DNA of 20,749 nt from JAZKFP01 sp040386355 (lineage in GTDB: Bacteria > Pseudomonadota > Gammaproteobacteria > Pseudomonadales > UBA6940). Numbering within the stretch: position 1 is the first letter of the stretch; each line of letters begins with the position of its first letter. The notes beneath the pieces were generated by a model that saw only the letters and a program-made list of their open reading frames with translations, was not told the origin of the DNA and made no database searches. The position numbers were made by a program, and so were the translations under genes. This document shows positions 1 through 7,120 of this stretch, piece after piece. The stretch spans positions 1 to 20,749 of the forward strand of contig JAZKFP010000141.1 in the NCBI GenBank assembly GCA_040386355.1, read 5' to 3'.

Positions 1-52
1 TCCAGGATTGTGATTCCTGTTGTCGTGGGTTCGAGCCCCATCAGCCACCCCA
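1..52 (+). tRNA. tRNA-His(GUG), 3' part (5' end outside the window)
   Basis: The anticodon arm is complete: stem CAGGA (3-7) pairs with TCCTG (15-19) around loop TTGTGAT (8-14), with anticodon GTG at 10-12, so this is tRNA-His. The T arm is 25-41 (stem GTGGG/CCCAT, loop TTCGAGC). The 3' acceptor strand is 42-48, then discriminator C49 and an encoded CCA (50-52). C73 as discriminator fits the His-specific G-1:C73 pair. The D arm and 5' acceptor strand lie before position 1. From position 8 onward the sequence recurs exactly at 5419-5463, so the gene also serves as a left attachment site. Confidence 0.95.
8..52 (+). repeat. attL: 45-bp direct repeat inside tRNA-His
   Basis: This is the left copy of the 45-bp repeat, running from the first base of the anticodon loop through CCA. 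The copy at 5419-5463 is identical; the base before each copy differs (A7 versus G5418), as does the base after (T53 versus A5464). Because this copy keeps the upstream anticodon strand, the functional tRNA is on this side. Confidence 0.93.
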
Positions 53-95
53 TCTATTCAAGTACTTATATAATACCTTTCAAATTTTTATCTTA

Positions 96-121
96 ATTTA
101 TTAGACGTTTGTCTAATAAAT
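96..121. repeat. 11-bp perfect inverted repeat just inside attL
   Basis: ATTTATTAGAC (96-106) and GTCTAATAAAT (111-121) pair perfectly around a 4-nt GTTT loop. A 10-mer from the left arm, TTATTAGACG (98-107), recurs in the same orientation near the other end at 5354-5363. Possible roles are an integrase arm-binding site, a site controlling the HNH gene, or a replacement terminator for tRNA-His, since a T-rich stretch follows at 134-145. The structure is seen; the role is inferred. Confidence 0.6.
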
Positions 122-178
122 CTTATTTAAGTTATCTTTTTTTATTGTTAAGATCTAGAAAATTACTAGGGGCTTAAT

Positions 179-1087
179 TTGAATTATTCTGATTTTTTCT
201 ACGATGAATTACGAAATCCAAATACCAATTTTTTTATTCTAGACTCAAAAGGTGATTCATCTATCGGAGATATAGACTTTGAAAAATATAGTTGGCACAG
301 GAGTAAATACAATAAAGTAAATGTATCAGACTTGGCAATTTTTCGAAGGCCAAGTAAGGCATCTGAAACTTATAAATTTTACTTTTATGGCGCTGCCAAA
401 ATTGGCCAAATATCAGGAATTGACGGAGTTACAGCCCTACTAAAAAAACCGTATCCATTTGTTGAACATATACATATGGAAGATGTTGAGCACTTTAAGT
501 GGAAATTTAAAAACAGAAATAGAAGTGACTGGATGTACTTTTTCAATCAGTACGGAATGAACCAGATTAATTTATTAGATTTTCATAATCTGATGAAACT
601 AGCTGATGGTGATGTTGATGAAATTGATCCGGAAGCAGCAACTGAAGCGCATCAAGATATTCAGCGCGGTAACTATTCAGTTGACGATAAAGAAGGAAAG
701 GTCAAGATTAGAGTTAAACATGGTGTATTTTCTAGCAAAGTTAAAGATCAATATAAAGTAAGTTGCGCAATTTGTGGAATAAAGACTCGTTCTTTTTTAA
801 TTGGATCTCACATAATTCCTTGGTCTGCTGATAAAACTATTCGACTTGATCCAAGCAATGGTATTTGTTTATGCACTTTTCATGACAAAGCCTTCGATCA
901 AGGTTATTTCACATTAGATGACGATTTGAAAATACGCACATCTAAATCCGAAATTAATGATGAAATTATCAAAGCTGAGCTATCCAAAATTGATGGGTTG
1001 AAATTAACTAAGCCAACTATTAATAGCCCCCAAAAACATTATTTAAAATTCCATAGAGATAAGGTCTTTGAAAAATTTATTAAATAA
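179..1087 (+). CDS. HNH endonuclease, likely restriction-type, with N-terminal PUA/EVE-like region
   Basis: This 302-aa protein starts at TTG, supported by AGGGG at 168-172 six bases upstream. The C-terminal third is an HNH_2-type nuclease: C196xxC199, catalytic His211 (GSHIIPW), Asn227 and His235 in a DPSNG...FHDKAFDQG block, as in many restriction endonucleases. The N-terminal half (about 15-140), with an FRRP motif and a KFYFYGAAKIG stretch, resembles PUA/EVE/SRA-like modified-base readers placed before HNH domains in modification-dependent enzymes; that resemblance is by eye only. It sits alone between attL and the integrase, converging with it four bases apart, a usual cargo slot. Its role is probably degradation of invading DNA. 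Confidence 0.8.
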   Translation: MNYSDFFYDELRNPNTNFFILDSKGDSSIGDIDFEKYSWHRSKYNKVNVSDLAIFRRPSKASETYKFYFYGAAKIGQISGIDGVTALLKKPYPFVEHIHMEDVEHFKWKFKNRNRSDWMYFFNQYGMNQINLLDFHNLMKLADGDVDEIDPEAATEAHQDIQRGNYSVDDKEGKVKIRVKHGVFSSKVKDQYKVSCAICGIKTRSFLIGSHIIPWSADKTIRLDPSNGICLCTFHDKAFDQGYFTLDDDLKIRTSKSEINDEIIKAELSKIDGLKLTKPTINSPQKHYLKFHRDKVFEKFIK

Positions 1088-1091
1088 TTAG

Positions 1092-2093
1092 TTATTTTAA
1101 TGGCTTTATTTTTTTAAACTCTCTTTGTTTGATGTAATGTTCTGTCATTGCGGCACTTGAATGACCTGCTAAACTTTGCGCATCTAAACCTAATTTTTTT
1201 GCATCAGTTAAAGCTTTTGCTCTAATGTCATGAAAAGTAAAACGTTGACCTCCTGATTCAGCCCATTTAATTTGTACACGATTCCACATTGCTTTAATGC
1301 CAGCATCTGAATAGGGTTGTCCTTGTCGTGTACAAAACAGATATAAACCTCGTATAGGGCGTTTTAAACCCTTAGCCCTATCAACGACATTTACTAAGCC
1401 ATCTGTCCACTCATAGAGTTGCTTAGTGCCTGTTTTTGATTGTTTAATCCAAATGCCTTCATCTGTAATTTGATCTAATCTGAGTTTTAAAATATCACCC
1501 TTTCTCATTGCTGTTATATATGCAAATTCCATAACAATCTCAATTAATTCACTGGCTAATCCTTTAACGCCTTCAAATTCTTGATCTGTTATGTAACGAT
1601 CACGACCTTTTTCAGCATGTTTGGCCACACCTAAACAAGGGTTTCTGTCAATTTGTCCCCAGCGCATTGCATAGCTAAAGATATGAGATAGTAGCGATAT
1701 TTCTCTATTGGCTCTAATTGGTGCTTTAATTCCACGGATATCCAAATATTTGGCGATGTGCATAGGTCTAACCGCTAATACTAGAGTTCTATCAAATACG
1801 ATTTTAAGATTTTTGGCTTCGGTTAAATTTCCAGAGTAAGTAGTTTTTGCCTTCTTAGGGGCTATTTCGATCATGTACTTGTCTATTAATGCGCCCATTG
1901 ATCCAACTAATGGTTTTTCAGATCCATCAATTGTTGGAGTGACACCCTCAATCTCGGCCCATTTAGAAAATGCAATTGCTTTGTCATTTGATAATCTTAG
2001 CCACTTATTTTCTCTGGAGACATAATAATAAGCCCCGTGTTTTAAATACATTCTAGGTGGTAGATTAAAATTGTTTTTGCGTCTTCTTCCCAT
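1092..2093 (-). CDS. int: Tyrosine-recombinase integrase
   Basis: This 333-aa phage-type integrase presumably recombines attP with the tRNA-His 3' end. The N-terminal GRRRKNNFNLPPRMYLKHGA stretch resembles the basic start of many phage integrases. The core-binding domain spans about 60-150 and the catalytic domain about 165-330. All catalytic residues are visible: Arg197 (TAMRKGD), Lys220 (QSKTG), His288 and Arg291 (FHDIR), His311 (AGH) and nucleophile Tyr320 (TEHY). It starts 10 bases after the DUF4224 gene and is the last gene of the rep-DUF4224-int transcription unit. Length is normal and nothing suggests inactivation. The HNH gene separates it from attL, which is slightly unusual. Confidence 0.95.
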   Translation of the reverse strand: MGRRRKNNFNLPPRMYLKHGAYYYVSRENKWLRLSNDKAIAFSKWAEIEGVTPTIDGSEKPLVGSMGALIDKYMIEIAPKKAKTTYSGNLTEAKNLKIVFDRTLVLAVRPMHIAKYLDIRGIKAPIRANREISLLSHIFSYAMRWGQIDRNPCLGVAKHAEKGRDRYITDQEFEGVKGLASELIEIVMEFAYITAMRKGDILKLRLDQITDEGIWIKQSKTGTKQLYEWTDGLVNVVDRAKGLKRPIRGLYLFCTRQGQPYSDAGIKAMWNRVQIKWAESGGQRFTFHDIRAKALTDAKKLGLDAQSLAGHSSAAMTEHYIKQREFKKIKPLK

Positions 2094-2103
2094 GACTATC
2101 TAC

Positions 2104-2337
2104 CTATCGAATTGCATCAAAATTAGGCTCGTTAATAGAGCCCGTTGTCGATACTTCTTGAAGTTTGTTAATTAGAAACGAACGTAAAACTTTTGGTTGG
2201 CCTGAAGCCCCAATTTCAAATGGATATGAACGATTTATTAGCCAACGAATTTGTGCTTTAGTACTTTTAAGATCCGTAAGATCTTTTATTTCATCACTAT
2301 TCAAAAATATTAAGGTGAGCATATTTTCAATGTTCAC
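2104..2337 (-). CDS. DUF4224-type small protein next to integrase
   Basis: This 77-aa protein has the pattern F-L-x-x-x-E-I-x-x-L-T followed by AQIRWL and a short basic end. That pattern is typical of DUF4224 proteins, found beside phage integrases and often suspected of being excisionases or small regulators. The start is GTG, and its GTGA overlaps the rep stop codon by four bases, so translation is probably coupled. The integrase begins 10 bases downstream. The family match comes from recalled pattern, and the excisionase role is inference. Confidence 0.75.
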   Translation of the reverse strand: MNIENMLTLIFLNSDEIKDLTDLKSTKAQIRWLINRSYPFEIGASGQPKVLRSFLINKLQEVSTTGSINEPNFDAIR

Positions 2338-3494
2338 ATTTGATTTGGTAGTTCAGGAAGATTCAGACGTGAAGGAACGCCGTCACGTATCAATTTTGCT
2401 AAAACTTTCTCTGCACTACCTTCAACTTGCATCATGACGTTAAAGTGCTTACCGTATGCAATGGATGCAGATTCGTTCATTTTCTCATATGAAATTTTGG
2501 CAGTTTTTTGAAGGATTTTAATTCGAGTGCGCTCTTCGGAAATCCAACCTGTTGCATTGGCATAGCTCCCAGCAAGATAATTGCCTGGGCGCAAAACGGC
2601 TTCCCAAGGGATAATTCTGTCTCGATTGCCGTACTGAATTTCCCACCTTACCCATGGATGAAATTTAGCACCAAGTTGCATACCTTTTTCATACACCCTT
2701 AGTAACTTCCCGTTTTTCCCAGATCCAATATACAAGGTTCTTCCTTTACCATCAGGTTTAAACCAATTGCCTCTATGATCTAATGAAGGCTCTCTTCCCC
2801 CTGTATTGAATAAGCCTTCTTCATACATTCGTAGTGCATTGTTAACACTATGTATTCCCGAATAATCATCATGAGCACAATCTAAACGCGTGATTCTGGC
2901 ATTTCTGGTGTTTTCAAGAAAATCTACTAAGCGATGCCAGTCTGGAATCAAATGACAAGCGTGTCCCGATAAACTTAATAGAGCAGTACTGTTATTGCCG
3001 CCATAAGCAAAAATTGCTTTGCTAGAGCCAAGATTAAACGAGTAGTGGTAAAGACGGAATTTCTGATTACGGTTCTCAACTGGACTAAAAGCCGAGCCGA
3101 CAATAGGCAAAAACTCTGCAAAGAAATCATTAAAGCCTTCAGTTTCAGAAAAAGGAAAACTACAATTGAAATAATCAATTATTGCGGAAGAAGGTATCCC
3201 ATCAATTTTGGGTTGTGGAAGGTGAATAACCTTTAACTTTTTACCAACTGGAACTATTAAATACTTTTCACCCAATTCATCCACTATTTCATTACATATA
3301 CTTTCCCCCCATGTTATCGACGGGGGGAGAATGTCGGATGATTTTGGCTTAGCAGAACTTTGAGCTGTTGCTGTTCCGCCCTCGTTCGGTTGACTGAGCG
3401 GTGCTGACGCATCCGCACAATCAACCGAGCCGAGCTCGGTATCATTAAAAGCAATAAGTTTTGAAATGTGATTAATCATGTAAAGGATTTTCAA
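2334..3494 (-). CDS. Rolling-circle-type replication initiation protein (Rep_trans / RstA-like)
   Basis: The protein is 386 aa from a TTG at 3494, or 381 aa from ATG at 3479. TTG has AAGGAA very close upstream and neither start is well placed. The C-terminal two thirds carry blocks typical of the Rep_trans family (phage CTX RstA, plasmid rolling-circle initiators): RLDCAHDDYSG, then a TLYIGSGKNGKLLRVYEKG block with candidate tyrosines, then WVRWEIQYGNRDR. Residues 1-110 are low-complexity at first and poorly conserved. It should nick and start replication of the excised circle. It heads the rep-DUF4224-int unit, behind a terminator at 3516-3536 that isolates it from the upstream operon. Confidence 0.85.
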   Translation of the reverse strand: MKILYMINHISKLIAFNDTELGSVDCADASAPLSQPNEGGTATAQSSAKPKSSDILPPSITWGESICNEIVDELGEKYLIVPVGKKLKVIHLPQPKIDGIPSSAIIDYFNCSFPFSETEGFNDFFAEFLPIVGSAFSPVENRNQKFRLYHYSFNLGSSKAIFAYGGNNSTALLSLSGHACHLIPDWHRLVDFLENTRNARITRLDCAHDDYSGIHSVNNALRMYEEGLFNTGGREPSLDHRGNWFKPDGKGRTLYIGSGKNGKLLRVYEKGMQLGAKFHPWVRWEIQYGNRDRIIPWEAVLRPGNYLAGSYANATGWISEERTRIKILQKTAKISYEKMNESASIAYGKHFNVMMQVEGSAEKVLAKLIRDGVPSRLNLPELPNQM

Positions 3495-3515
3495 GTTCCT
3501 TTAGAATACATGATT

Positions 3516-3536
3516 AAAAAGGGTATTACAATACCC
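3516..3536 (-). terminator. Intrinsic terminator of the protease operon
   Basis: On the minus strand a GGGTATT/AATACCC stem (plus-strand 3521-3527 and 3530-3536) is followed directly by five T residues (plus-strand A at 3516-3520). It lies between the stop codon of the 158-aa gene and the rep start, so it separates the two leftward transcription units. Confidence 0.75.
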
Positions 3537-3553
3537 CTTAATGAAAAAATTAT

Positions 3554-4030
3554 TTATTCAATTTTTTTTCTGTTTTCGATTTTGATATCACCTGATACAA
3601 CTTTCCAGAAGTTACTGTACTTAGAAGCCAAAGCTAAGCCTATTGAGCGTTTTGAGCTTGGCCCTTCTTCATCAAAAATATCACGAATCTTAATATTCAA
3701 GATTTCTTCATACTTGCGAATGGTTTTTTTGCTATGAGCTACATAAAGCATTTTCCAGCCCATATGATGACCAATCCTCAACATACCCAATGCAGACTCC
3801 AGTTCATCAACAGTGCCTGAGAAATTTATAATAGCTTTTTCTTCGATTTCTTGAAGTTGAGATTTCTGAAAATTTGTAAGATTTTTAAGTCGATCGCCAA
3901 GTGGGACGTGTCTATCTGGAGAAATTGCGTCTAAGACAGTTGTAATAAGTTTATCAGAAATAGAAGTTTTGTTAATACTGGTGGTATCGGACTGGTTTAA
4001 CGCTTTGCAGTCATTTTTTAGATTGTTCAT
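3554..4030 (-). CDS. Conserved-looking protein of unknown function (158 aa)
   Basis: ATG at 4030 is preceded by GGAGAG. I do not recognise the family. The protein is soluble-looking, with no signal peptide or membrane segment. The first 40 residues are polar. Residues 75-150 look like a well-folded helical core, with an HHMGWKMLYVAHSKKTIRKY stretch and an FWKVVSGDI motif near the end, suggestive of a small nucleic-acid-binding or adaptor domain. It is the third gene of the leftward operon after the 68-aa protein and the ClpP-fold protease, with a 66-base gap, and is followed by an intrinsic terminator. Cargo or element-control functions are both possible. Confidence 0.7.
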   Translation of the reverse strand: MNNLKNDCKALNQSDTTSINKTSISDKLITTVLDAISPDRHVPLGDRLKNLTNFQKSQLQEIEEKAIINFSGTVDELESALGMLRIGHHMGWKMLYVAHSKKTIRKYEEILNIKIRDIFDEEGPSSKRSIGLALASKYSNFWKVVSGDIKIENRKKIE

Positions 4031-4096
4031 AAACTCTCCATTAGAGTTAGAACTGTATTACGAAAAGGGGATTTAATCAACCCTTAGAATATATCG

Positions 4097-4921
4097 CTAT
4101 GGGGTTTTCGGTAACTCTACTGCAGTACTGACTTTAGTACTTTCAAAAAGCTTGGCATAACCATTTTGACCGCAATCATAATGATACATTGTCCTTAGAA
4201 GCCAAATTTTTTGCCAAAGTTTGTCGCTTGGGCCGAACTCAGTTATATTTAATTTTAAATTCTGAGCCTCTTTTAAATCTATAACAGAACCGTGTGAGTG
4301 AAAATGATTTCGTGTTGCGATTTTCTCTATGGTATCTTCGATTTCAGCAGGTGTATTTTTGCTCATCATACCTGTTGATAGTAAATCTTTAGCAAGTTTA
4401 ATTGTTTGATCTCTAGCTGTTTGAGCTAGCTGTACATCCAGAACATTTACTGTGCCTGCAGGCGCATTTATAATGAATTGAACAGGTATATTATTTATTG
4501 AAGGATCAATTGGTCCAAGCTCTGATTCATTGCCCATAAGAATTGTTGAGCCACACAATGCGATAACAGTGCCGTTACTTTTGGCTCTTCTAGGGATAGC
4601 AACTCTAAGATCTGGGGCGGACTTGCGAAGTAGTGAACAAATCTTTTCAGTGGCATCAGTAAAGCCACCATTAGTCTCTAGAAGAAGATCTACAGGTTTT
4701 CCGCTACATTGTTGAAGCAACTCTGTTAGATATAAGTCATCGCTTGTATCAATCTGCGCTTGAGTCCTGTCACAGTCTGTAAAATAGACAATTAAGCATC
4801 TACCTGTTTCTTCTTCAATATCACGGATTAGAAGCTGCCTAAGGTACCTATCCTTATGGCTTACCCAAAATAGTGTGGATTGAGTAGGAAAATCTTTAGA
4901 TCGTGGGAAAAAGTCAGTCAA
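4097..4921 (-). CDS. Serine dehydrogenase proteinase family (SppA/ClpP-fold peptidase)
   Basis: This 274-aa protein has the features of the SDH_sah family in the ClpP/crotonase-fold peptidase group. They are an oxyanion-hole region LLETNGGFTDATEKI (80-94), a nucleophile block AKSNGT with Ser115, and a downstream MGNESELGPIDPS stretch (129-141). There is no signal peptide, so it is probably cytoplasmic. The start is TTG with no clear Shine-Dalgarno site. No in-frame ATG exists upstream before a stop, so translation is probably coupled to the 68-aa gene ending 17 bases upstream. The family is annotated as a protease, but its substrates are mostly unknown. Its place in a mobile element suggests cargo, for example a defence or host-takeover role; that is inference. 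Confidence 0.85.
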   Translation of the reverse strand: MTDFFPRSKDFPTQSTLFWVSHKDRYLRQLLIRDIEEETGRCLIVYFTDCDRTQAQIDTSDDLYLTELLQQCSGKPVDLLLETNGGFTDATEKICSLLRKSAPDLRVAIPRRAKSNGTVIALCGSTILMGNESELGPIDPSINNIPVQFIINAPAGTVNVLDVQLAQTARDQTIKLAKDLLSTGMMSKNTPAEIEDTIEKIATRNHFHSHGSVIDLKEAQNLKLNITEFGPSDKLWQKIWLLRTMYHYDCGQNGYAKLFESTKVSTAVELPKTP

Positions 4922-4938
4922 TTTGTATACGAGCGAAT

Positions 4939-5145
4939 TTACTCAGTACAGGTAGTGAAAACACTTTTGCCTTCAGCAAGTCTTTGTGAAGCCTCATTTA
5001 TTGCTTTATATGGATCGACTGATGGGCTAAATTTGACTTCATCTTTTACCAGTTTTTGTACTGGGGCTTGACCAAAAAAAAGATTAAAATCTTGATGATT
5101 ATCTATCGTACCTGACCTAGCGCGAATGGACACGACTGTTGACAT
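4939..5145 (-). CDS. Small protein preceding the SDH-type protease (68 aa)
   Basis: ATG at 5145 is preceded by AAAGGT five bases upstream. The 68-aa product is polar, with no membrane segment and no family I recognise. It leads the operon and ends 17 bases before the protease start, so it is a plausible partner, inhibitor or substrate adaptor of the protease. An exact TATAAT lies about 30 bases upstream on the minus strand. The good ribosome site and tight spacing argue for a real gene. Confidence 0.65.
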   Translation of the reverse strand: MSTVVSIRARSGTIDNHQDFNLFFGQAPVQKLVKDEVKFSPSVDPYKAINEASQRLAEGKSVFTTCTE

Positions 5146-5172
5146 GATGTACCTTTAAATGCTTTATTTATT

Positions 5173-5217
5173 ATTATATGACAATGAGTTACATTAGCTC
5201 GTTCATGTTAATTAACA
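5173..5217 (-). promoter_or_regulatory. Likely promoter and palindrome for the protease operon
   Basis: On the minus strand an exact TATAAT (plus-strand 5173-5178) lies just upstream of the 68-aa gene. A perfect 12-bp palindrome TGTTAATTAACA sits at 5206-5217, near the expected -35 to -45 region. No good -35 hexamer is visible, so this may be an activated or otherwise regulated promoter. Confidence 0.4.
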
Positions 5218-5320
5218 AAAATGTACCTCAACTATTATCACAACTTTTAAAATAATAGTAAACAATTATCTCTATCAACTGATTGTAATATGTCTAAAAT
5301 AAGCATTTTAGTGTAAATAA

Positions 5321-5337
5321 ACACTTGATTTAAGTGT
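5321..5337. repeat. 17-bp inverted repeat near attR
   Basis: ACACTT and AAGTGT flank GATTT. The 15-base core, CACTTGATT(T/C)AAGTG, differs at one position from the stem of the tRNA-His terminator at 5482-5496, outside attR. The rest of 5146-5418 holds no gene that I can see. Confidence 0.5.
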
Positions 5338-5418
5338 AGTTAATCAAGTCAGATTATTAGACGCTGGAAAAGAATATAACAATATAAATCATAAAATTAA
5401 TGGGTTATGTAGCTAAGG

Positions 5419-5463
5419 TTGTGATTCCTGTTGTCGTGGGTTCGAGCCCCATCAGCCACCCCA
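5419..5463 (+). repeat. attR: 45-bp direct repeat of the tRNA-His 3' end
   Basis: The sequence is identical to 8-52. The upstream sequence does not supply the rest of a tRNA, so this copy is not a functional gene. It overlaps the last 12 bases of the serine recombinase gene on the other strand. Confidence 0.93.
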
Positions 5464-7050
5464 ATCGGATACGGAAGTGGGCACTTGATTCAAGTGCCTT
5501 TTTTTTGTGTCATTCAATGCCACAGCATGCACCAATGCATCATAACTGCCGGTTACAGTAGCTGTGTTTTCGTTTATAACAACCTTATCCACTAATAAAT
5601 TTAGATACGCTTTAGCGATTGCAGAATCCTTGGTAAGCAATTTATCTTTTAAGATCTGAGTAAACTTTTCTACATGACTTGCCTTGATGTGTTCAATTGG
5701 CTGTGAATGTTCATTACGTACCGCTGCAATCTGAATAATTAATGCCTCACGGGCTGCCTTAAGATTCTGAGCTCTATGTTGAACAGTTTCATCTAGGTCA
5801 AGAATGCCTGTCTCAATAGCTTCTAGCAATCGGTGCTGACGCTCCTCGGTATTTTGCAGCTGACGATTTAACGCGTTAATCTCTTCTTGTTTTGTGTCTT
5901 TAGCTGAACGTATCCGTTTGCGTAGAGCGGTCATCATGGTTTGGATACGTTCAGGTGCAAAGATTTTGTTTGCCAGTTGATCCAGGATCTGTTGATTCGT
6001 TTTGTCCATTGGAAGATTGCTACTAGTGCATACGTGATTACCTTTGTTCTTCCTGCTTGTGCACTTGTAATATTTATAGCGACCACCTTTCCCAGTTGCC
6101 AAGGTCATACAACTTCCACACTGGCCGCATTTGATAATGCCCGTCATGAGTGTAGGAGATACAAGGATGCTTGGCGATATTTTATCGGGTGCACGAGACT
6201 CTCTTCTGACTCGTACTTGTTCAAACTTCCTGGGATCAATGATGGGTGGTATTGATGTTTTAACCCATTCACTAGGATCACGTTTTCGCTTTGTTTTTGA
6301 GTCAATTACATTAAAGTAATAATCACCCATATACAGGCTGTCAGATAGTATTGTATGTACTTTTTGTACCCGCCATGGCTTGCCTCGCATCAGCAGTCCT
6401 TTTTCAGTCAGGTGGCGGCCAATTTCTTTCTGGCCCATCATTTTTCCCTTGTAGCCAAATAAATACAAATCGTAGATAGTTCGGACAATGCTGGCTTCTG
6501 CTTCGTCAACTTCTAGTTTTTTCTTATTGCGGCCACGACTGCCAGTTGTCTGCGTTGCTATTGAAGTGTAACCAAAAGGTGGGCACGATCCGTTAAAGTA
6601 TCCTTGTCGCGCATTTTCTTTCATTGCACGAGACGTATGTTTTGAGTTTTCTTTGGATTGGTATTCATCAAAGGTGCTGATGATACGGCGCATCATTTCA
6701 CCTGCGGAATCGTCGCTAGTCAGCTGCGTGATGGAAACAACTTTAACTTTGTTTTTGAAGAGCTTGCGCTCATAGACGCCGAATTGAATTGCATCTCTAA
6801 AAAAGCGTGAAAGACTGTGAATGATGATTGCTTCAAATTCTTGCGGTTTTTGTAGAGCATCATTGATCATCTGCTGAAATACGGGCCGCTTATCATCAGT
6901 AGCACTTGCTCCTAGCTCGACATATTCTTTCACGACAATATGACCATTCGCTTTGCACCACTCCTTTAACTGGCGGAGTTGGTCGGGAATGGATAAATCA
7001 TTGTCCGCTTGCCGAGTGGTGGACACACGTGCATAGAGTGCAACTTGCAT
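5452..7050 (-). CDS. Large serine recombinase
   Basis: This 532-aa protein has the architecture of phage or transposon large serine integrases. The resolvase domain (1-145) has nucleophile Ser10 in YARVSTTRQ. The recombinase domain (about 155-290) is followed by a zinc ribbon (C308xxC311, C330, C341), then a coiled coil (about 370-450) and a short tail. AAGGA six bases before ATG supports the start. The gene points at tRNA-His and its last codons and stop lie inside attR. Its C-terminal tail is also encoded by the strand opposite the tRNA-type terminator at 5480-5506. It should integrate a second element; that element's ends are not identifiable by eye. Two tiny ORFs precede it on the same strand. 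Confidence 0.95.
   Translation of the reverse strand: MQVALYARVSTTRQADNDLSIPDQLRQLKEWCKANGHIVVKEYVELGASATDDKRPVFQQMINDALQKPQEFEAIIIHSLSRFFRDAIQFGVYERKLFKNKVKVVSITQLTSDDSAGEMMRRIISTFDEYQSKENSKHTSRAMKENARQGYFNGSCPPFGYTSIATQTTGSRGRNKKKLEVDEAEASIVRTIYDLYLFGYKGKMMGQKEIGRHLTEKGLLMRGKPWRVQKVHTILSDSLYMGDYYFNVIDSKTKRKRDPSEWVKTSIPPIIDPRKFEQVRVRRESRAPDKISPSILVSPTLMTGIIKCGQCGSCMTLATGKGGRYKYYKCTSRKNKGNHVCTSSNLPMDKTNQQILDQLANKIFAPERIQTMMTALRKRIRSAKDTKQEEINALNRQLQNTEERQHRLLEAIETGILDLDETVQHRAQNLKAAREALIIQIAAVRNEHSQPIEHIKASHVEKFTQILKDKLLTKDSAIAKAYLNLLVDKVVINENTATVTGSYDALVHAVALNDTKKRHLNQVPTSVSDWGG
5480..5506 (+). terminator. Strong intrinsic terminator, probably the native one for tRNA-His
   Basis: GGCACTTG (5480-5487) pairs with CAAGTGCC (5491-5498) around ATT and is followed by eight T residues (5499-5506). 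It lies 16 bases after the CCA of the attR copy, the normal place for a tRNA terminator. It is embedded in the antisense C-terminal coding region of the serine recombinase. Insertion of the first element has moved it 5.4 kb from the functional tRNA. Confidence 0.85.
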
Positions 7051-7120
7051 AAGAATTCCTTTTCCTTGATTTTTTTTTGCTGCTAAACTTATTTGCTGTT
7101 TTTGCTGAGATCTCGTTCGA

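Larger units (their letters stand above)
8..5463. mobile_element. tRNA-His-integrated element with tyrosine integrase and rolling-circle-type Rep
   Basis: A 45-bp perfect direct repeat (8-52 and 5419-5463) matches the 3' end of tRNA-His, the usual signature of tyrosine-integrase insertion into a tRNA. Between the copies are a complete integrase, a DUF4224 protein, a Rep_trans-type initiator, an HNH nuclease and a three-gene operon with a ClpP-fold protease. The excised circle would be 5,411 bp. No coat, Zot, relaxase or secretion genes are visible, so it would need a helper for transfer. This recalls phage satellites or integrated rolling-circle plasmids. Element class is inference; the boundaries are seen directly. 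Confidence 0.9.

Noticed and set aside
2165..2437. Rightward frame opposite the DUF4224 and rep genes
   Set aside because: It is antisense to two well-supported coupled genes and shows no protein family character.
5419..5463. A second tRNA-His gene
   Set aside because: Only the 3' 45 bases are present; the sequence upstream gives no D arm, anticodon 5' strand or acceptor partner, so it is an att repeat.
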